A DNA stretch of 64,000 bases from Myxosarcina sp. GA_180221_E-2-1-MAG-40_15 (GCA_020692205.1 JAIMKV010000007.1:1-64000); one strand, 5' to 3'. Counted from the stretch's first letter, positions 1-11,676 are shown. Notes: generated by a model not told the origin, from the sequence alone. Translations and numbers: made by a program.

Positions 1-125
1 GTCCTAACGTATTCGCGTAATGCTATACAAGGGTATACCACAGAGGTGCAACGTAACGTAACATCAAAAGTTAAAGGTCGAAAGTGATTGCAAAATATAT
101 TCAATACTTAAATCCTAGGCGGCTA

Positions 126-151
126 ACTTCAAACTTCAAACTTCAAACTTC
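126..151. repeat. Tandem heptanucleotide repeat (ACTTCAA, about 3.7 copies)
   Basis: Three full copies of ACTTCAA and a partial fourth run directly into the stop codon of the minus-strand P450 gene at 151-153. Short tandem heptamers of this kind are common next to cyanobacterial genes. No function can be read from it. The rest of bases 1-125 shows nothing I can name. Confidence 0.75.
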
Positions 152-1524
152 TAATAACTTTTGCCCTTGAAGATCATTGGTACTCCTGTTTGGGGAGCAA
201 GGGTAACACCTCTTCTGGCTGGTACTTCAGGGCGATCGGACGCACGAAGTGCTAATCCTTTAGGGCTCTTTAACTCCAGTTCGTAGCCTGAGATGATAGT
301 TGCTAACACCAGTTTCATTTCTAACTTGGCTAAGGCTTCCCCAATACAACGACGTTTACCACCACCAAAGGGAAAAAATTCATAGGCTGAGAATTCCCGT
401 TCTAAGAAGCGTTCGGGTTTAAATTGATCGTGTTCGGGATAGACATCTTCTCTTCGGTGCAATAAATAAATACAGCCCATTAATACCTGTCCTACCTCTA
501 GCTTATAGCCGATAAGTTCGGTGGGTTCTAAGACAGTTCGCGGAAAAGTCAGCATTGCCACAGGATAGATGCGGAGAGTTTCTTTGCAGACTGCATCAAG
601 GTATGGTAGCTGAGCGATCGCCATCGGTTCTGGATTGTCGCCTAAGCTAGCTATTTCTGCCTGTAATTTAGCTTTAATCTCAGGATAACGGTGTACCCAG
701 TATAGGGACCAGGCGATCGCCGTTGCGGTGGTTTCATGTCCCGCCAGCATTAACGTCATTAATTCATCACGTAGTTCGGCATCTTTCATGGCTTCCCCTG
801 ATTCATCCCGCGCTGACATCAGCAAAGAAAGGATATCTTGACGTTGGCTATGTTCTTCAGTCCTTCTCGTCGCAATTTCTTGAAAGATAGCTTCGTCAAT
901 TGCTTTTTGCTGACGGAGTAAATTACCCCAAGGACTCCAGGCACCCAAGTCTTGTTGCAGCCAAGGGAAAAACAACAAGGCAGAAGTGAGACTAGATTCA
1001 AAGATATTAGCCAGTCTGGTAATGCGCTGCTTTAATTCCTCAGATCTGGCACTATCCTGCAAACCATAAACCGCTGTTAAAATTACCTGTAAAGATATTT
1101 CCTGGGTTATTTGGCGTGCGACAAAAGGCTGATTCGGCTCTAATTTGCCGATAATATTATGAGTCAGATCGCAAATTAATTGAGCGTAAGCCTGCATTCT
1201 TTCCCCGTGAAAAGGTGGTAACAGTAATTTGCGTCGTTGTCTGTGGCGATCGCCTTCAATGAGCAATAAAGAGTTTGCTCCTACCAAAGGCTTTAATAAC
1301 TCGTTATCTTTACTAGAGGCAAAATATTTCTGGCGATCGCTAGTAACGATTTGTCGCATCGCTTCAGGATGGTTAACAAAGACATATCCATCTTTTGCCG
1401 TAATATCCGCCTGAAACAGATCGGGAGCTTGTTGAACAGCTGCGTCCATGTATTTATGTGGCTTGGCAATCCACTGTAATCTTTGTTGCAGGGATGATTG
1501 TTTTAGCTTGGGAATTAATTGCAT
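151..1524 (-). CDS. Cytochrome P450 (CYP110-like)
   Basis: A 457-residue soluble heme-thiolate monooxygenase with no N-terminal membrane anchor, as usual for bacterial P450s. The I-helix oxygen-activation motif AGHETTATA lies near residue 260, the ExxR motif (KETLR) near 310, and the heme-cysteine loop FGGGKRRCIG near 385-397. The sequence style resembles the cyanobacterial CYP110 family, whose members oxidise fatty acids, alkanes or terpenes; the substrate here cannot be deduced. It starts 39 bases after the stop of the upstream FAD-dependent oxidoreductase on the same strand, so the two probably share a transcript. No redox-partner gene is adjacent. Confidence 0.93.
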   Translation of the reverse strand: MQLIPKLKQSSLQQRLQWIAKPHKYMDAAVQQAPDLFQADITAKDGYVFVNHPEAMRQIVTSDRQKYFASSKDNELLKPLVGANSLLLIEGDRHRQRRKLLLPPFHGERMQAYAQLICDLTHNIIGKLEPNQPFVARQITQEISLQVILTAVYGLQDSARSEELKQRITRLANIFESSLTSALLFFPWLQQDLGAWSPWGNLLRQQKAIDEAIFQEIATRRTEEHSQRQDILSLLMSARDESGEAMKDAELRDELMTLMLAGHETTATAIAWSLYWVHRYPEIKAKLQAEIASLGDNPEPMAIAQLPYLDAVCKETLRIYPVAMLTFPRTVLEPTELIGYKLEVGQVLMGCIYLLHRREDVYPEHDQFKPERFLEREFSAYEFFPFGGGKRRCIGEALAKLEMKLVLATIISGYELELKSPKGLALRASDRPEVPARRGVTLAPQTGVPMIFKGKSY

Positions 1525-1563
1525 GACTTTGGATGAAGAAAAATTAAGCTCTCTTTTACTAGT

Positions 1564-2583
1564 TTAATAATTTTTCTCAACCAGCTGTTGGTTAATGATC
1601 GATTCCCCCGCGGCAATTCCCGAAAGTACTGCGCCTTCTATTTTTGGTGCAACAAAGGCATCTCCTGCCATCACTAGGGATAATTCTGATAGAGTCAAAC
1701 AGGGTTGACTGTAAAAAGTTTTTGGTAAACTATAACGCCAACGATGTATCTGATATTTAATTACTGGTGAACCTAAGTAACCAGATGCAGCGGCAAATAA
1801 CTGTTCAGCAATTTCTGCATCGTCACTATCCCAATGAGTCTCGCTAAATTTAGGTGTGGCGTGCAGCGTTATGGCATGACCTTGGGGAGAAATGCCTTTT
1901 TGATAATTGTCAGCCAACCAAACTAAAGCTAAATCTTCGCAAGCTATACCTCCTGGTGCAGGGATATTGCTAGGCTGTGCCAACAAAGCTAAAACCGCAA
2001 TGCAGCTATGGTAACTAACTTGTTCTAAGGACGATCTCACCTTGGTCGGTAGAACTATTTTAGAAGCATCGAGTAAAGCCAAAGATTGAGGTACGGGAGG
2101 AGTCATCACTAAAACGTCTCCCTGATACTGCTGCTGGTTCTCTGTTTCTACCAGCCATTGATTGTCGTAGCTTACCTTAACTACTCTGGTGCTGGTATGA
2201 ACATCCAAATTTTGCGCCAGATATTTAGCAATACCGCGAGTACCATTCACCCCACAGTAACGTGGTTTACCATCAGCTTGACCAAAACCCTGACACCATT
2301 GCTTAACTACACCCTGCTGCAACCATTCATTTACCCAAGTCTGAAACTGTAGTTGTTCAACGCTGAAATATTGAGTGCCATAATCAAACACTCCTTCAAT
2401 GGATTCTCCCTGCCTGACACGTCGAGTCGCCAAACGTCCGCCGATTCCTTTGCCCTTATCTAATACTGTCACCTTAATTCCTCTACGTTGTAAAACAGTA
2501 GCGGTAATTAATCCTGTAATTCCCCCACCAACAACAATGCAGGAGCTATTTTTCCTGAGGCGATCGCTACGATTAAACATCAA
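1564..2583 (-). CDS. Renalase-like NAD(P)/FAD-dependent oxidoreductase
   Basis: A 339-residue flavoprotein. A Rossmann dinucleotide motif VVGGGITGLITA sits at about residues 17-28, followed by the GGRLATRR loop typical of amine-oxidase/renalase-like proteins. The C-terminal segment around MAGDAF is the second FAD-contact region of this fold. Proteins of this group oxidise NAD(P)H forms or amines; the substrate here is unknown. It lies directly upstream of the P450 in the same orientation, so a joint pathway or shared regulation is plausible but inferred. A HIP1-like GCGATCGC lies close to the start codon. Family call is confident, reaction is not. Confidence 0.85.
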   Translation of the reverse strand: MMFNRSDRLRKNSSCIVVGGGITGLITATVLQRRGIKVTVLDKGKGIGGRLATRRVRQGESIEGVFDYGTQYFSVEQLQFQTWVNEWLQQGVVKQWCQGFGQADGKPRYCGVNGTRGIAKYLAQNLDVHTSTRVVKVSYDNQWLVETENQQQYQGDVLVMTPPVPQSLALLDASKIVLPTKVRSSLEQVSYHSCIAVLALLAQPSNIPAPGGIACEDLALVWLADNYQKGISPQGHAITLHATPKFSETHWDSDDAEIAEQLFAAASGYLGSPVIKYQIHRWRYSLPKTFYSQPCLTLSELSLVMAGDAFVAPKIEGAVLSGIAAGESIINQQLVEKNY

Positions 2584-2709
2584 ATTATTTAAGCTTTGCT
2601 CGATTAAATCTACTATTTTGGCTGGTTTTCATCATCAACTTTTTACCTCTATGGATGATAACTTGCGTAAGTATATTTACTCAAGAATACCATCAAGCAA
2701 AATTAGAGA

Positions 2710-3366
2710 ATGTTTTTCAATTCCAGTATTTTCCAGATTTTTTATCATTCAACCATATTTTTCGGCTCAACTTTAGTGTATTCCAGCCTAGTTGTTAATG
2801 ATGTGGCCGCAACCAGTAAATTCAATTCCAAGCAAATTAAACAACTTCATTTTAATGAGCTGATTAAATCAGAAATCGTGATTACATCCAACGTAAGCGT
2901 TCTGCCGACAACGGTAGATTTAGTCAAACAGTTTGAAGGTTTTAGTGCTGATGCATATATAGATACTAGCGGATTACCTGTTATTGGCTACGGACAAACC
3001 AGAATCAATGGCAAAACTGTCATCCTGGGACAATATATTACTCAGGCAGAGGCTGATGTCGCTTTAAGGCAAGAACTTGAGCATCTTCAAAATTTAGTTA
3101 AGTCTCATGTCCAGGTAGAATTGAATCCTCACCAGTTAGGCGCATTGACATCGTTGGTCTACAATGCGGGAATGAGAATTGTAACTAATAGCACCTTAAT
3201 TAGGAAACTCAACCAAGGAGATTATCTAGGTGCAGCCAGAGAGTTTCCTCGTTGGAATAAAGCCAATCAAGGCGGTAAATTAGTCGTATTTTCTGGTTTA
3301 ACTAAACGCAGACTTGCTGAAAAACAGCTATTTTTAACTCCATATCAGGAAGTAGCAAGTAATTAA
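2710..3366 (+). CDS. Secreted GH24-type lysozyme-like muramidase
   Basis: A 218-residue protein. The first ~35 residues are hydrophobic and look like a signal or anchor. The remainder is a phage-type lysozyme (GH24) domain: VKQFEGF carries the catalytic Glu near residue 75, followed by YIDTSG with the expected Asp and PVIGYGQT. The Thr of the T4 E/D/T triad is replaced by Val, so activity may be altered. The C-terminal half has the usual LNPHQLGAL and LVYNAG segments. It would cleave peptidoglycan in the periplasm. No holin or phage genes are nearby, so it is more likely a domesticated cell-wall enzyme than part of a prophage. Confidence 0.82.
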   Translation: MFFNSSIFQIFYHSTIFFGSTLVYSSLVVNDVAATSKFNSKQIKQLHFNELIKSEIVITSNVSVLPTTVDLVKQFEGFSADAYIDTSGLPVIGYGQTRINGKTVILGQYITQAEADVALRQELEHLQNLVKSHVQVELNPHQLGALTSLVYNAGMRIVTNSTLIRKLNQGDYLGAAREFPRWNKANQGGKLVVFSGLTKRRLAEKQLFLTPYQEVASN

Positions 3367-3386
3367 ATTGCACCTGTGATCTAAAA

Positions 3387-4316
3387 TTAAGAAAACGGCT
3401 TCCAGCTTGTTGCTTTGTAACCGAAATTAAACAACTCGGGATGAAATATTTCTGCCAAGATTTCGGCTGAATCAACTAGTCGCGGTCCAGGACGGTTAAA
3501 ATAGGCATTACCATCAGTAATAAAAACTTGGCGGTTTTTGACTGCTGTTAAGGTTTTCCAGGCTGGATGTTTAAGTAAAATTTTCGATTCTTGGGCAGTA
3601 CGTTCTAAGTTAAAACCACAAGGCATAATTACAATTATCTCTGGATCAACATCAATTAAACTTTCCCAAAACAGATAAGGAGAATGCTCTCCTTTGACGC
3701 TTAAAAGCGTTTCGCCTCCTGCAATTTCAATTAATTCGGGAATCCAATTTGCCCCTACCATCAAAGGTTCTGTCCACTCTAAAGCAACAACGGTGGGCGG
3801 TTCAGTTACCAGAACTTGAACCTTGTTAGAAATAGCATCTATTCGACTCTGTAATTTAGTTAAAACAGGTTGGGCTTCAACTCCCAAAATTTGGGCAACT
3901 CGCTCAATATCGTCCCAGACTTCTCTTAATAAATCTGGCTGGAGTGAGATAACCTGGGGTTGGGTATTGGTTAATTGGGCGATCGCCCCCTCTACCTCTG
4001 ACAAGCTAACCGCACATACATCGCATTGATCTTGGGTAATAATATGAGTCGGCTGTAGCTGTTCTAAAATTTCGGTTTTGATTTTGTAGATACTTAGGGC
4101 TTTTTGCATCAGAGTTTGTACATCTGCATCAATCTCGCCACTCTTTTTATCACTATCTAATCTAGCTTCGGTACATACGGGCAAATCCTTGACTGAGGGA
4201 GGATAATCGCATTCATGAGAACGTCCGACTAAAGCTTTAGTCAAACCCAAACAGTCAATAATCTCTGTAGCACTAGGCAACAAGGAAACTATTCTGAGAT
4301 TAGTTGTATCGATCAT
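3387..4316 (-). CDS. BtuF-like periplasmic-binding-fold protein (cobalamin/iron-chelate type)
   Basis: A 309-residue protein of the helical-backbone substrate-binding family (BtuF/FhuD fold). It opens with RIVSLLPSATEII, characteristic of the BtuF-like branch, and has DQCDVCAVS in the middle and PRLVDSAEILAEIFHP at the end. It has no signal peptide or lipobox, so it may be cytoplasmic or leave the cell by another route; this is frequent in the cyanobacterial members. No ABC permease or ATPase gene is adjacent. Cobalamin binding is inferred from family resemblance only. It is convergent with the GH24 gene, with a 20-base gap. Confidence 0.82.
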   Translation of the reverse strand: MIDTTNLRIVSLLPSATEIIDCLGLTKALVGRSHECDYPPSVKDLPVCTEARLDSDKKSGEIDADVQTLMQKALSIYKIKTEILEQLQPTHIITQDQCDVCAVSLSEVEGAIAQLTNTQPQVISLQPDLLREVWDDIERVAQILGVEAQPVLTKLQSRIDAISNKVQVLVTEPPTVVALEWTEPLMVGANWIPELIEIAGGETLLSVKGEHSPYLFWESLIDVDPEIIVIMPCGFNLERTAQESKILLKHPAWKTLTAVKNRQVFITDGNAYFNRPGPRLVDSAEILAEIFHPELFNFGYKATSWKPFS

Positions 4317-4421
4317 AATTTATTTGGCGTTGCTGATTGATTATTTATGGCTGTCAGCTTTGAGTTTGATAGATCGTCAAATCTTGGCAAAATGATTTGA
4401 GTACTAACGTTTGAGAAAATG

Positions 4422-5078
4422 TTAACTAGGTTTTGGGTTTTCTTGCTGTTTTAAATAGGCAAAGACGGACTTGTCACCAATGTCAGGATCAATTTCTTGG
4501 GTCATTTTTCTGATTGCGAAGACACTAAAGCCAATTGTCCAAATTCCCAGCAAAGCTTGTTCTAGTTCAACAGGAATTACTCCTGTCATATGTCCTAATA
4601 ACAGTAAAGGTACGATAGGAGTGAGAATTTTGGTTTCCAGGCGATTAAAACAGAAAGCCTCTTTGAAAAATATTCCTGTCAAAGCTGCAAAGCTAAACCC
4701 TGTACCAAATAAAGCCAAGGGATGATGATAAATATATAGTGCCAAAGGTTCCTTACTATAAATGGCGATCGCTACTGTGGCAACTGTACCAATTAACCAA
4801 AAGCCCTGCAATACTCGATGTAATGCCTTCAGGTAAATATGAATATAAAATAGGCTCACTCCTAAACCAAGGGAAAAAAGCATAAACAAAGGAGTAATAG
4901 CGGGTAAAGCAGCTTTTCCCTGAGCAAAAAAGAGATTAGTGGCGATCGCAAAGCTGGCAGCAGCAACGACTAACCCCGCACGATAAATAATTACTTCTAG
5001 GCGATCGCCTTTGGTAATAGTATATTCACCAAACTGTCCTTGATAAGTTTGTGGTTCTCGATCTAAAAGAGCAATCAT
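4422..5078 (-). CDS. DUF2301 integral membrane protein
   Basis: A 218-residue polytopic membrane protein with about six hydrophobic segments between residues 30 and 195. The short charged N-terminus contains YQGQFGEYTITKGDRLEVIIYR, matching my memory of the DUF2301 family found in cyanobacteria. Function is unknown. The last ~20 residues are polar. It is divergent from the small secreted protein at 5241, with about 160 bases between them for both promoters. Confident as a real gene, less so as to family. Confidence 0.8.
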   Translation of the reverse strand: MIALLDREPQTYQGQFGEYTITKGDRLEVIIYRAGLVVAAASFAIATNLFFAQGKAALPAITPLFMLFSLGLGVSLFYIHIYLKALHRVLQGFWLIGTVATVAIAIYSKEPLALYIYHHPLALFGTGFSFAALTGIFFKEAFCFNRLETKILTPIVPLLLLGHMTGVIPVELEQALLGIWTIGFSVFAIRKMTQEIDPDIGDKSVFAYLKQQENPKPS

Positions 5079-5240
5079 AATTTTATTAACTATCTTTCTT
5101 TAACGTTACTTTAATTAGTCGGTATTGTTTTAGCAACAATGTTCTATTAGTTCATATAGTTCATACCCAATTCTAGAAACATTGTCATACCTGCGACATT
5201 TTATCGTCATATTTGAACGTCATAATCAATGTAGAAAGCG

Positions 5241-5741
5241 ATGACAAATAATAATATGCACAAGATGTTTTCTTTCAAAACGATTTTGACAACATTAATT
5301 GGTACCAGTATTGCGGGTGGTCTAATAGCTTTACCTGCTCGGGCTAATCAAGATAATCTAGTTGATCAACCAACTGATGCCGAACTGATTTTAAGCCAGA
5401 ATTTTTCTTATGGCGATCGCCCTGAGAATGACCAATCGACAGACAATTTTAAAAACATTGTTGGTCTAACTGGTTTAGCAATCGGTACTGGTGTTGTGGG
5501 TTATCATTTAACCCGCGCTTACAACCCTTCTTTAGCTAATTCATTACCTACTACCAATAATTATAATGCTGCTTTGCTCGATCGCATTAGTCCCAAACTA
5601 CGTCGGGAACTATTGAGGCTAGTAAACAATCCACAGACAGCTAATCGTCTTTTGTCTGGTACTTTGATGAGTCATAATGGTCGTTCTCCCAACTGGGTAG
5701 CTGAAAAAGTGATTTACGATCTAAAACGCGATCGCGCTTAA
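5241..5741 (+). CDS. Small secreted protein of unknown function
   Basis: A 166-residue protein I do not recognise. It begins with a signal peptide (hydrophobic core TILTTLIGTSIAGGLIAL, cleavage likely after PARA near residue 35). The mature part has a second short hydrophobic stretch (IVGLTGLAIGTGVVGYHL) and a basic C-terminal helix rich in Arg and Asn. The annotated ATG is followed by in-frame ATGs at codons 6 and 9, so the start could be slightly internal. A HIP1 octamer lies near the stop codon. It probably acts in the periplasm or at a membrane. Confidence 0.7.
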   Translation: MTNNNMHKMFSFKTILTTLIGTSIAGGLIALPARANQDNLVDQPTDAELILSQNFSYGDRPENDQSTDNFKNIVGLTGLAIGTGVVGYHLTRAYNPSLANSLPTTNNYNAALLDRISPKLRRELLRLVNNPQTANRLLSGTLMSHNGRSPNWVAEKVIYDLKRDRA

Positions 5742-5782
5742 TCTCAAACAGATCATTTTGGGTCATAATTCATAAATATAGT

Positions 5783-7735
5783 TTATACAACAGGGTCTTG
5801 AGCATAATTTAAGCGTATTTGTTCGAGCTGCCTAATTTTCTCGACAGCGGTTTGGATTTCTTGATAATAATATTCCATCAGCTTTAAATCTGTGGCTGGA
5901 TTAAGATTTTCTAGCTGCTGAGAACAGTAGATTTGGCGTTTTTGATAGTTTACCTGTTCTAAAGAAGCGATCGCTTCGGCGACTCGAACTTCGGTACGAA
6001 AAACATCTTCTTGGGTTTTTTCATCTAAATGAAACAGCTTAGTCACAACCATCATGGTGGGTGGAAAATCTGGACTACGACTATGTAATTCACTCAGCAG
6101 GGGATTAAGATTGCTCATTGATGAGCTGGGTATTGACGCTTCTACTGTAAGAATCTGTTGCCATAAAAACCGATGGCAAGCGAGATTAAACAATAAGTCT
6201 TTAGCTTCTAACTCTTCAATGATTTGCTCTCGATAGCGCGGATAGTGAAGATAAATCCGCAACAATAGAGCCTCAGCTTGCTCTAATAGTTCGCTTTCAG
6301 GATTAGTAGCGATCGCTATTGCTTTAGTGACGGAATCAGTCTGTTTTTTACGAGCATAATTAGCTGGAGATCGCGAACGAGCCGACTTGACTTGCGATTT
6401 GAGGGTAGCTAAATTTTGTAAGACTAATCTGGCATCGCCCAGACTCAATAAGTCGGCACAGTGGGTGAGGTAATGGTTACGCTGATTAGCATCCTGTAGT
6501 CTATTGAGCAACTTAATCATTCCTGCTGCTACCTGTTGAAACTCATCCGCAGCTTTGAGGTTTTTGTCGGCTAACAAGCGATCTATGAGCCAATCTAACC
6601 ATAACGGGGCATTTTCTAGAGCCTGAAAGTACATTACTACCCCATCCTCTCTGCCTTTAATAAATTCATCGGCATCCTTACCTTCGGGCAGATTGAGAAT
6701 CCGTAGCTGTACCACTCCACCATAGACTAGATCTTCCACTTCCCCGATCGCTCTTTCGGTGGCTTTATTTCCTGCATTGTCGGCATCAAAATTAAGAATT
6801 ACCTGTTTAGAAGGAGTAAAGCGAAGCAACTGCTTAAGTTGGTCTTGCGTAAAGGCTGTACCTAGAGATGCGACTACATTTTCGATTCCTGCCTCATGAA
6901 GGGCGATCGCATCAAAATAACCCTCTACCACTATTGCACAGTCTGCCTGAGTGATGTGACTGCGAGCTTTATCGAGAGCAAATAAAGTTTTACTTTTATC
7001 AAATAAAGGAGTTTCTGGGGAATTAAGATATTTAGGCTGGTCTTCATCGTTTAAACTACGACTACCAAAGCCAATAATTCTACCCTGGAGATCGGCGATG
7101 GGAATGATTAGGCGATCGCGAAATACATCATAGTAGCCGCTGCCTGTTTTCCTGGGTTTAATTAATCCTGCTTCTTCTACCAGATTAATAGGATAACGTT
7201 TTTGCTCGACTAAATACCGATAAAGCGTTTCCCACCCCGCAGGAGCATAACCAAGCCCGAAGTTACTAATAGTTGTAGCTTCAATCTTTCTTTGCTGACC
7301 AAGATAAGCTAGAGCAGTTTCTCCCTGAGACTGATGCAGAGCGTGTTGAAAAAAGCTGGAGGCGATCGCCAAAATTTCGTATAGCTGTTCTTTTAAAGTT
7401 TGCTGACGCTGAATCTCCTGTCTTTGTTCGGGTTCAACTGTTTTAATTTCCACCTGGTAGCGACGAGCTAGATCGAGTACCACTTCGGCAAAAGATTGTT
7501 TACCAATCTCCATCAAAAACTTATAGGCGTTTCCGCCTTGGTTACAGCCAAAACAGTAATATAGCTGCTTATCTTGGCTCACGCTAAAGCTGGGGGTTTT
7601 TTCGTTGTGAAAGGGACATAAGCCCAAAAAATCCTTACCTCTTTTGCGTAAGACGATATGCTCTGAGATGACATCAACAAGATCAACTCGCTGCTGTACT
7701 TCTTCAATAGTGTCTGGATGCAGTCTGGGAATCAC
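5783..7735 (-). CDS. dnaG: DNA primase DnaG
   Basis: Bacterial replicative primase, 650 residues, which makes RNA primers for lagging-strand synthesis. The N-terminal CHC2 zinc finger is visible with Cys40, His43, Cys61 and Cys64 (LCPFHNEK...CFGC). The TOPRIM catalytic core follows, with VVEGYFDAIAL near residue 268 and FDADNAG near 316. The C-terminal third is the helical DnaB-interaction region. The ATG at 7735 gives the usual MIPRLHPDTIEEV start. It is transcribed alone, divergent from the DUF3598 gene. Confidence 0.97.
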   Translation of the reverse strand: MIPRLHPDTIEEVQQRVDLVDVISEHIVLRKRGKDFLGLCPFHNEKTPSFSVSQDKQLYYCFGCNQGGNAYKFLMEIGKQSFAEVVLDLARRYQVEIKTVEPEQRQEIQRQQTLKEQLYEILAIASSFFQHALHQSQGETALAYLGQQRKIEATTISNFGLGYAPAGWETLYRYLVEQKRYPINLVEEAGLIKPRKTGSGYYDVFRDRLIIPIADLQGRIIGFGSRSLNDEDQPKYLNSPETPLFDKSKTLFALDKARSHITQADCAIVVEGYFDAIALHEAGIENVVASLGTAFTQDQLKQLLRFTPSKQVILNFDADNAGNKATERAIGEVEDLVYGGVVQLRILNLPEGKDADEFIKGREDGVVMYFQALENAPLWLDWLIDRLLADKNLKAADEFQQVAAGMIKLLNRLQDANQRNHYLTHCADLLSLGDARLVLQNLATLKSQVKSARSRSPANYARKKQTDSVTKAIAIATNPESELLEQAEALLLRIYLHYPRYREQIIEELEAKDLLFNLACHRFLWQQILTVEASIPSSSMSNLNPLLSELHSRSPDFPPTMMVVTKLFHLDEKTQEDVFRTEVRVAEAIASLEQVNYQKRQIYCSQQLENLNPATDLKLMEYYYQEIQTAVEKIRQLEQIRLNYAQDPVV

Positions 7736-7906
7736 GTCTTGCCCGCTAGTTTGCTTAATTCGTAACTCATATCATAATAAATTTTGAGTTACTACTATTA
7801 AAGTAAAATTATTAGATAATACTCAACTAAGTAGGCATCGCTCAGTTTTAACTCAATCCAACACTGACCAGCATTATTGCCTACCCTACTGCGATCGCCG
7901 AAATAT

Positions 7907-8737
7907 ATGCTGACACAATGGGATTGCTTTCTCAAGAATTTAGGTCAATGGCATGGCTCATTTACTCGTTTCTCACCTCAAGGAGAAGAGACAGTTGATA
8001 CACCTACCCTAGTTACTCTTGAGGGAATTAACCACAATCAAAACGTGCATCAGGTAGTTCGCTATTTACCGCCAGATGAGCCTCCTCGCGACGTAGTGGT
8101 GGACTATGATTCCCTTAACCGCAGCATCTTGTTTTTTGAGAACGGAGCTTTTTCTCAAGGAAGTATGCAGTGGGGTCCTTATACTACTTTTGGTGGTGAA
8201 TTTGGCATAATTGATAACCAGTTCGGCGATGGTTCCCGTAGACTGCGGATGGTGGAACTTTACAACACTTCTGCTCAACTAGAAAGGGTCGTGTTAATCA
8301 GAGAAAAACTAGCTGATAGTCAGGTGCCAGAAAGACCAACTCTCACCCTAGATAGTCTATTAGGCGCATGGCAGGGAGAGGCGATTACTCTCTATGCAGA
8401 TCTGAGCGAGCCAAGCCAGTTTACTAGCTATCTAGAGATTGAACAAAAAGATCATAACCAGATTAAACAAAGCTTATCCTTTGGCAACCAGACTATTACC
8501 TCTAACGCTAGAATAGACGGCACAAAACTATTATTTGACAGCAATTTACCGACTCAAATTATGTTGCTCCCTGACGGTGCATCCTGCAACTGTCCTCTGG
8601 AGATTCAACTAGGTCACAATTTTGTCTTAGAAATGGGCTGGTTGCTTCAACCTAATATTAGACAGAGAATGATCCGTAGCTATAACGAAAAAGGTAATTG
8701 GGTTAGCTGTACTTTAGTAACCGAGCATAAAGTCTAG
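7907..8737 (+). CDS. DUF3598 family protein
   Basis: A 276-residue protein from the ATG at 7907. An in-frame TTG at 7877 would add ten residues, but those are encoded across a HIP1 site and do not look like the family start (MLTQWDCFLKNLGQWHGSFTR does). The W-x-x-F-L-x-N-x-G-x-W-x-G-S-F pattern is typical of DUF3598, a cyanobacterial/plastid family with a lipocalin-like barrel related to the CpcS/CpeS bilin lyases. A second similar unit begins near residue 165 (LLGAWQGEA). Function is unknown; small-molecule binding is an inference from the fold. Transcribed alone. Confidence 0.8.
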   Translation: MLTQWDCFLKNLGQWHGSFTRFSPQGEETVDTPTLVTLEGINHNQNVHQVVRYLPPDEPPRDVVVDYDSLNRSILFFENGAFSQGSMQWGPYTTFGGEFGIIDNQFGDGSRRLRMVELYNTSAQLERVVLIREKLADSQVPERPTLTLDSLLGAWQGEAITLYADLSEPSQFTSYLEIEQKDHNQIKQSLSFGNQTITSNARIDGTKLLFDSNLPTQIMLLPDGASCNCPLEIQLGHNFVLEMGWLLQPNIRQRMIRSYNEKGNWVSCTLVTEHKV

Positions 8738-8944
8738 TCATACTAAATCTTGTTTAAATAAAATACTTCAAGGTTAGGTAAGTCAGAAGTCTTGATCGAG
8801 AAAAGTATACTTGATCAATCGGATTGAGTATAAAATCTTAGTTCATCTAACGATTACAGCAAAAAATAGCCATAAAAAAACGCCCAGACGCTTATTTTGC
8901 CGAGCGCATTAAAAATATTTGGCTTATGCGTAAAACGACACAGG

Positions 8945-10903
<1,959 letters not shown>

Positions 10904-11099
10904 TTAGCTTTGAATTTGATGCGTTATGAAAAAATACTCAAAAATTCTAACATAAAAGGTTTATAGACCGCTTGAAAGCTTTCTAAATTGATTTTTGATT
11001 ATGGGTTGAATCCCCTATTTATTTTGGTTGGGTTCAGAACTTGGTAAAGCGTTAGTTTGGAGCGAGGGGGTAGATTGCCTAGGCGGCACGCTATCTCTA

Positions 11100-11128
11100 T
11101 TGATTTTTTATTCAATAATAGTTATATT
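11100..11128 (+). promoter_or_regulatory. Candidate sigma70-type promoter for the secreted protein at 11198
   Basis: TTGATT at 11100-11105 and TATATT at 11123-11128 are separated by exactly 17 bases. This predicts a transcript starting near 11135, about 60 bases before the ATG at 11198. The match is by eye only. It lies in the 318-base divergent spacer between gyrB and that gene; I see nothing else distinct there. Confidence 0.45.
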
Positions 11129-11197
11129 GTACTAAATTTCAGCTCTCACATTGTTTAGCTAAGATTAAAATAAATCAAGTTTAGTGAGAAATAAGCA

Positions 11198-11581
11198 ATG
11201 TACGAATATTTCCCCAAGCGGTTAAACATTGGTACTTTACAAAATTGTTTGGTTAAATCAATGCCATATTTGATGGGAGTAGCTTTAGTTTTATCTCCTC
11301 AAATAACTCGCGCTCAAACCTCGCTGTCTGGAACGACAAGCAATAATACACCAAATATAGGTAATCTTAGTCCTAGTCAACTCAACAACATTAAACCGAT
11401 TCAACAGCCGAACATTTTTATTGATTCTAATCGTAGCTCACAGCGGTTTTTTGAGCGAGGTAGAGAAAGGCTTTTCTTGCTCCCAAATGAAGCATCAAAA
11501 CCGATCTTACAAATAGATGAAGCTGTTCCAATTGATGGAGTTAACCAGGATGATTTGCCAAAAAAGCCAGCAGACGAGTAA
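11198..11581 (+). CDS. Small secreted protein of unknown function
   Basis: A 127-residue protein I do not recognise. The N-terminus is an extended signal peptide (hydrophobic segment YLMGVALVLSP, cleavage probably after the Ala-Gln near residue 40). The mature part is low in complexity, rich in Asn, Ser, Pro and Gln, and ends in an acidic tail. It lies upstream of phoU on the same strand, but the 141-base gap contains a tandem repeat, so co-transcription is uncertain. Confidence 0.6.
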   Translation: MYEYFPKRLNIGTLQNCLVKSMPYLMGVALVLSPQITRAQTSLSGTTSNNTPNIGNLSPSQLNNIKPIQQPNIFIDSNRSSQRFFERGRERLFLLPNEASKPILQIDEAVPIDGVNQDDLPKKPADE

Positions 11582-11676
11582 TAGCGTTGAAAATACCTAA
11601 AATATTTGGTTAACTCAGATACAATCAGTTAGCACAAATCAAGCTTTTTTGTTATCAATATAAAATATGTTTCATA

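Noticed and set aside
2399..2776. 125-codon plus-strand frame over the renalase-like gene
   Set aside because: Mostly antisense to a well-supported gene, with no family resemblance; only its tail overlaps the GH24 start.
8870..8930. Terminator of gyrB
   Set aside because: There is a T run on the minus strand after GC-rich sequence, but no proper stem could be paired.
11004..11016. GGGTTGAATCCCC resembling a tRNA T-arm
   Set aside because: No acceptor, anticodon or D stem can be built around it.
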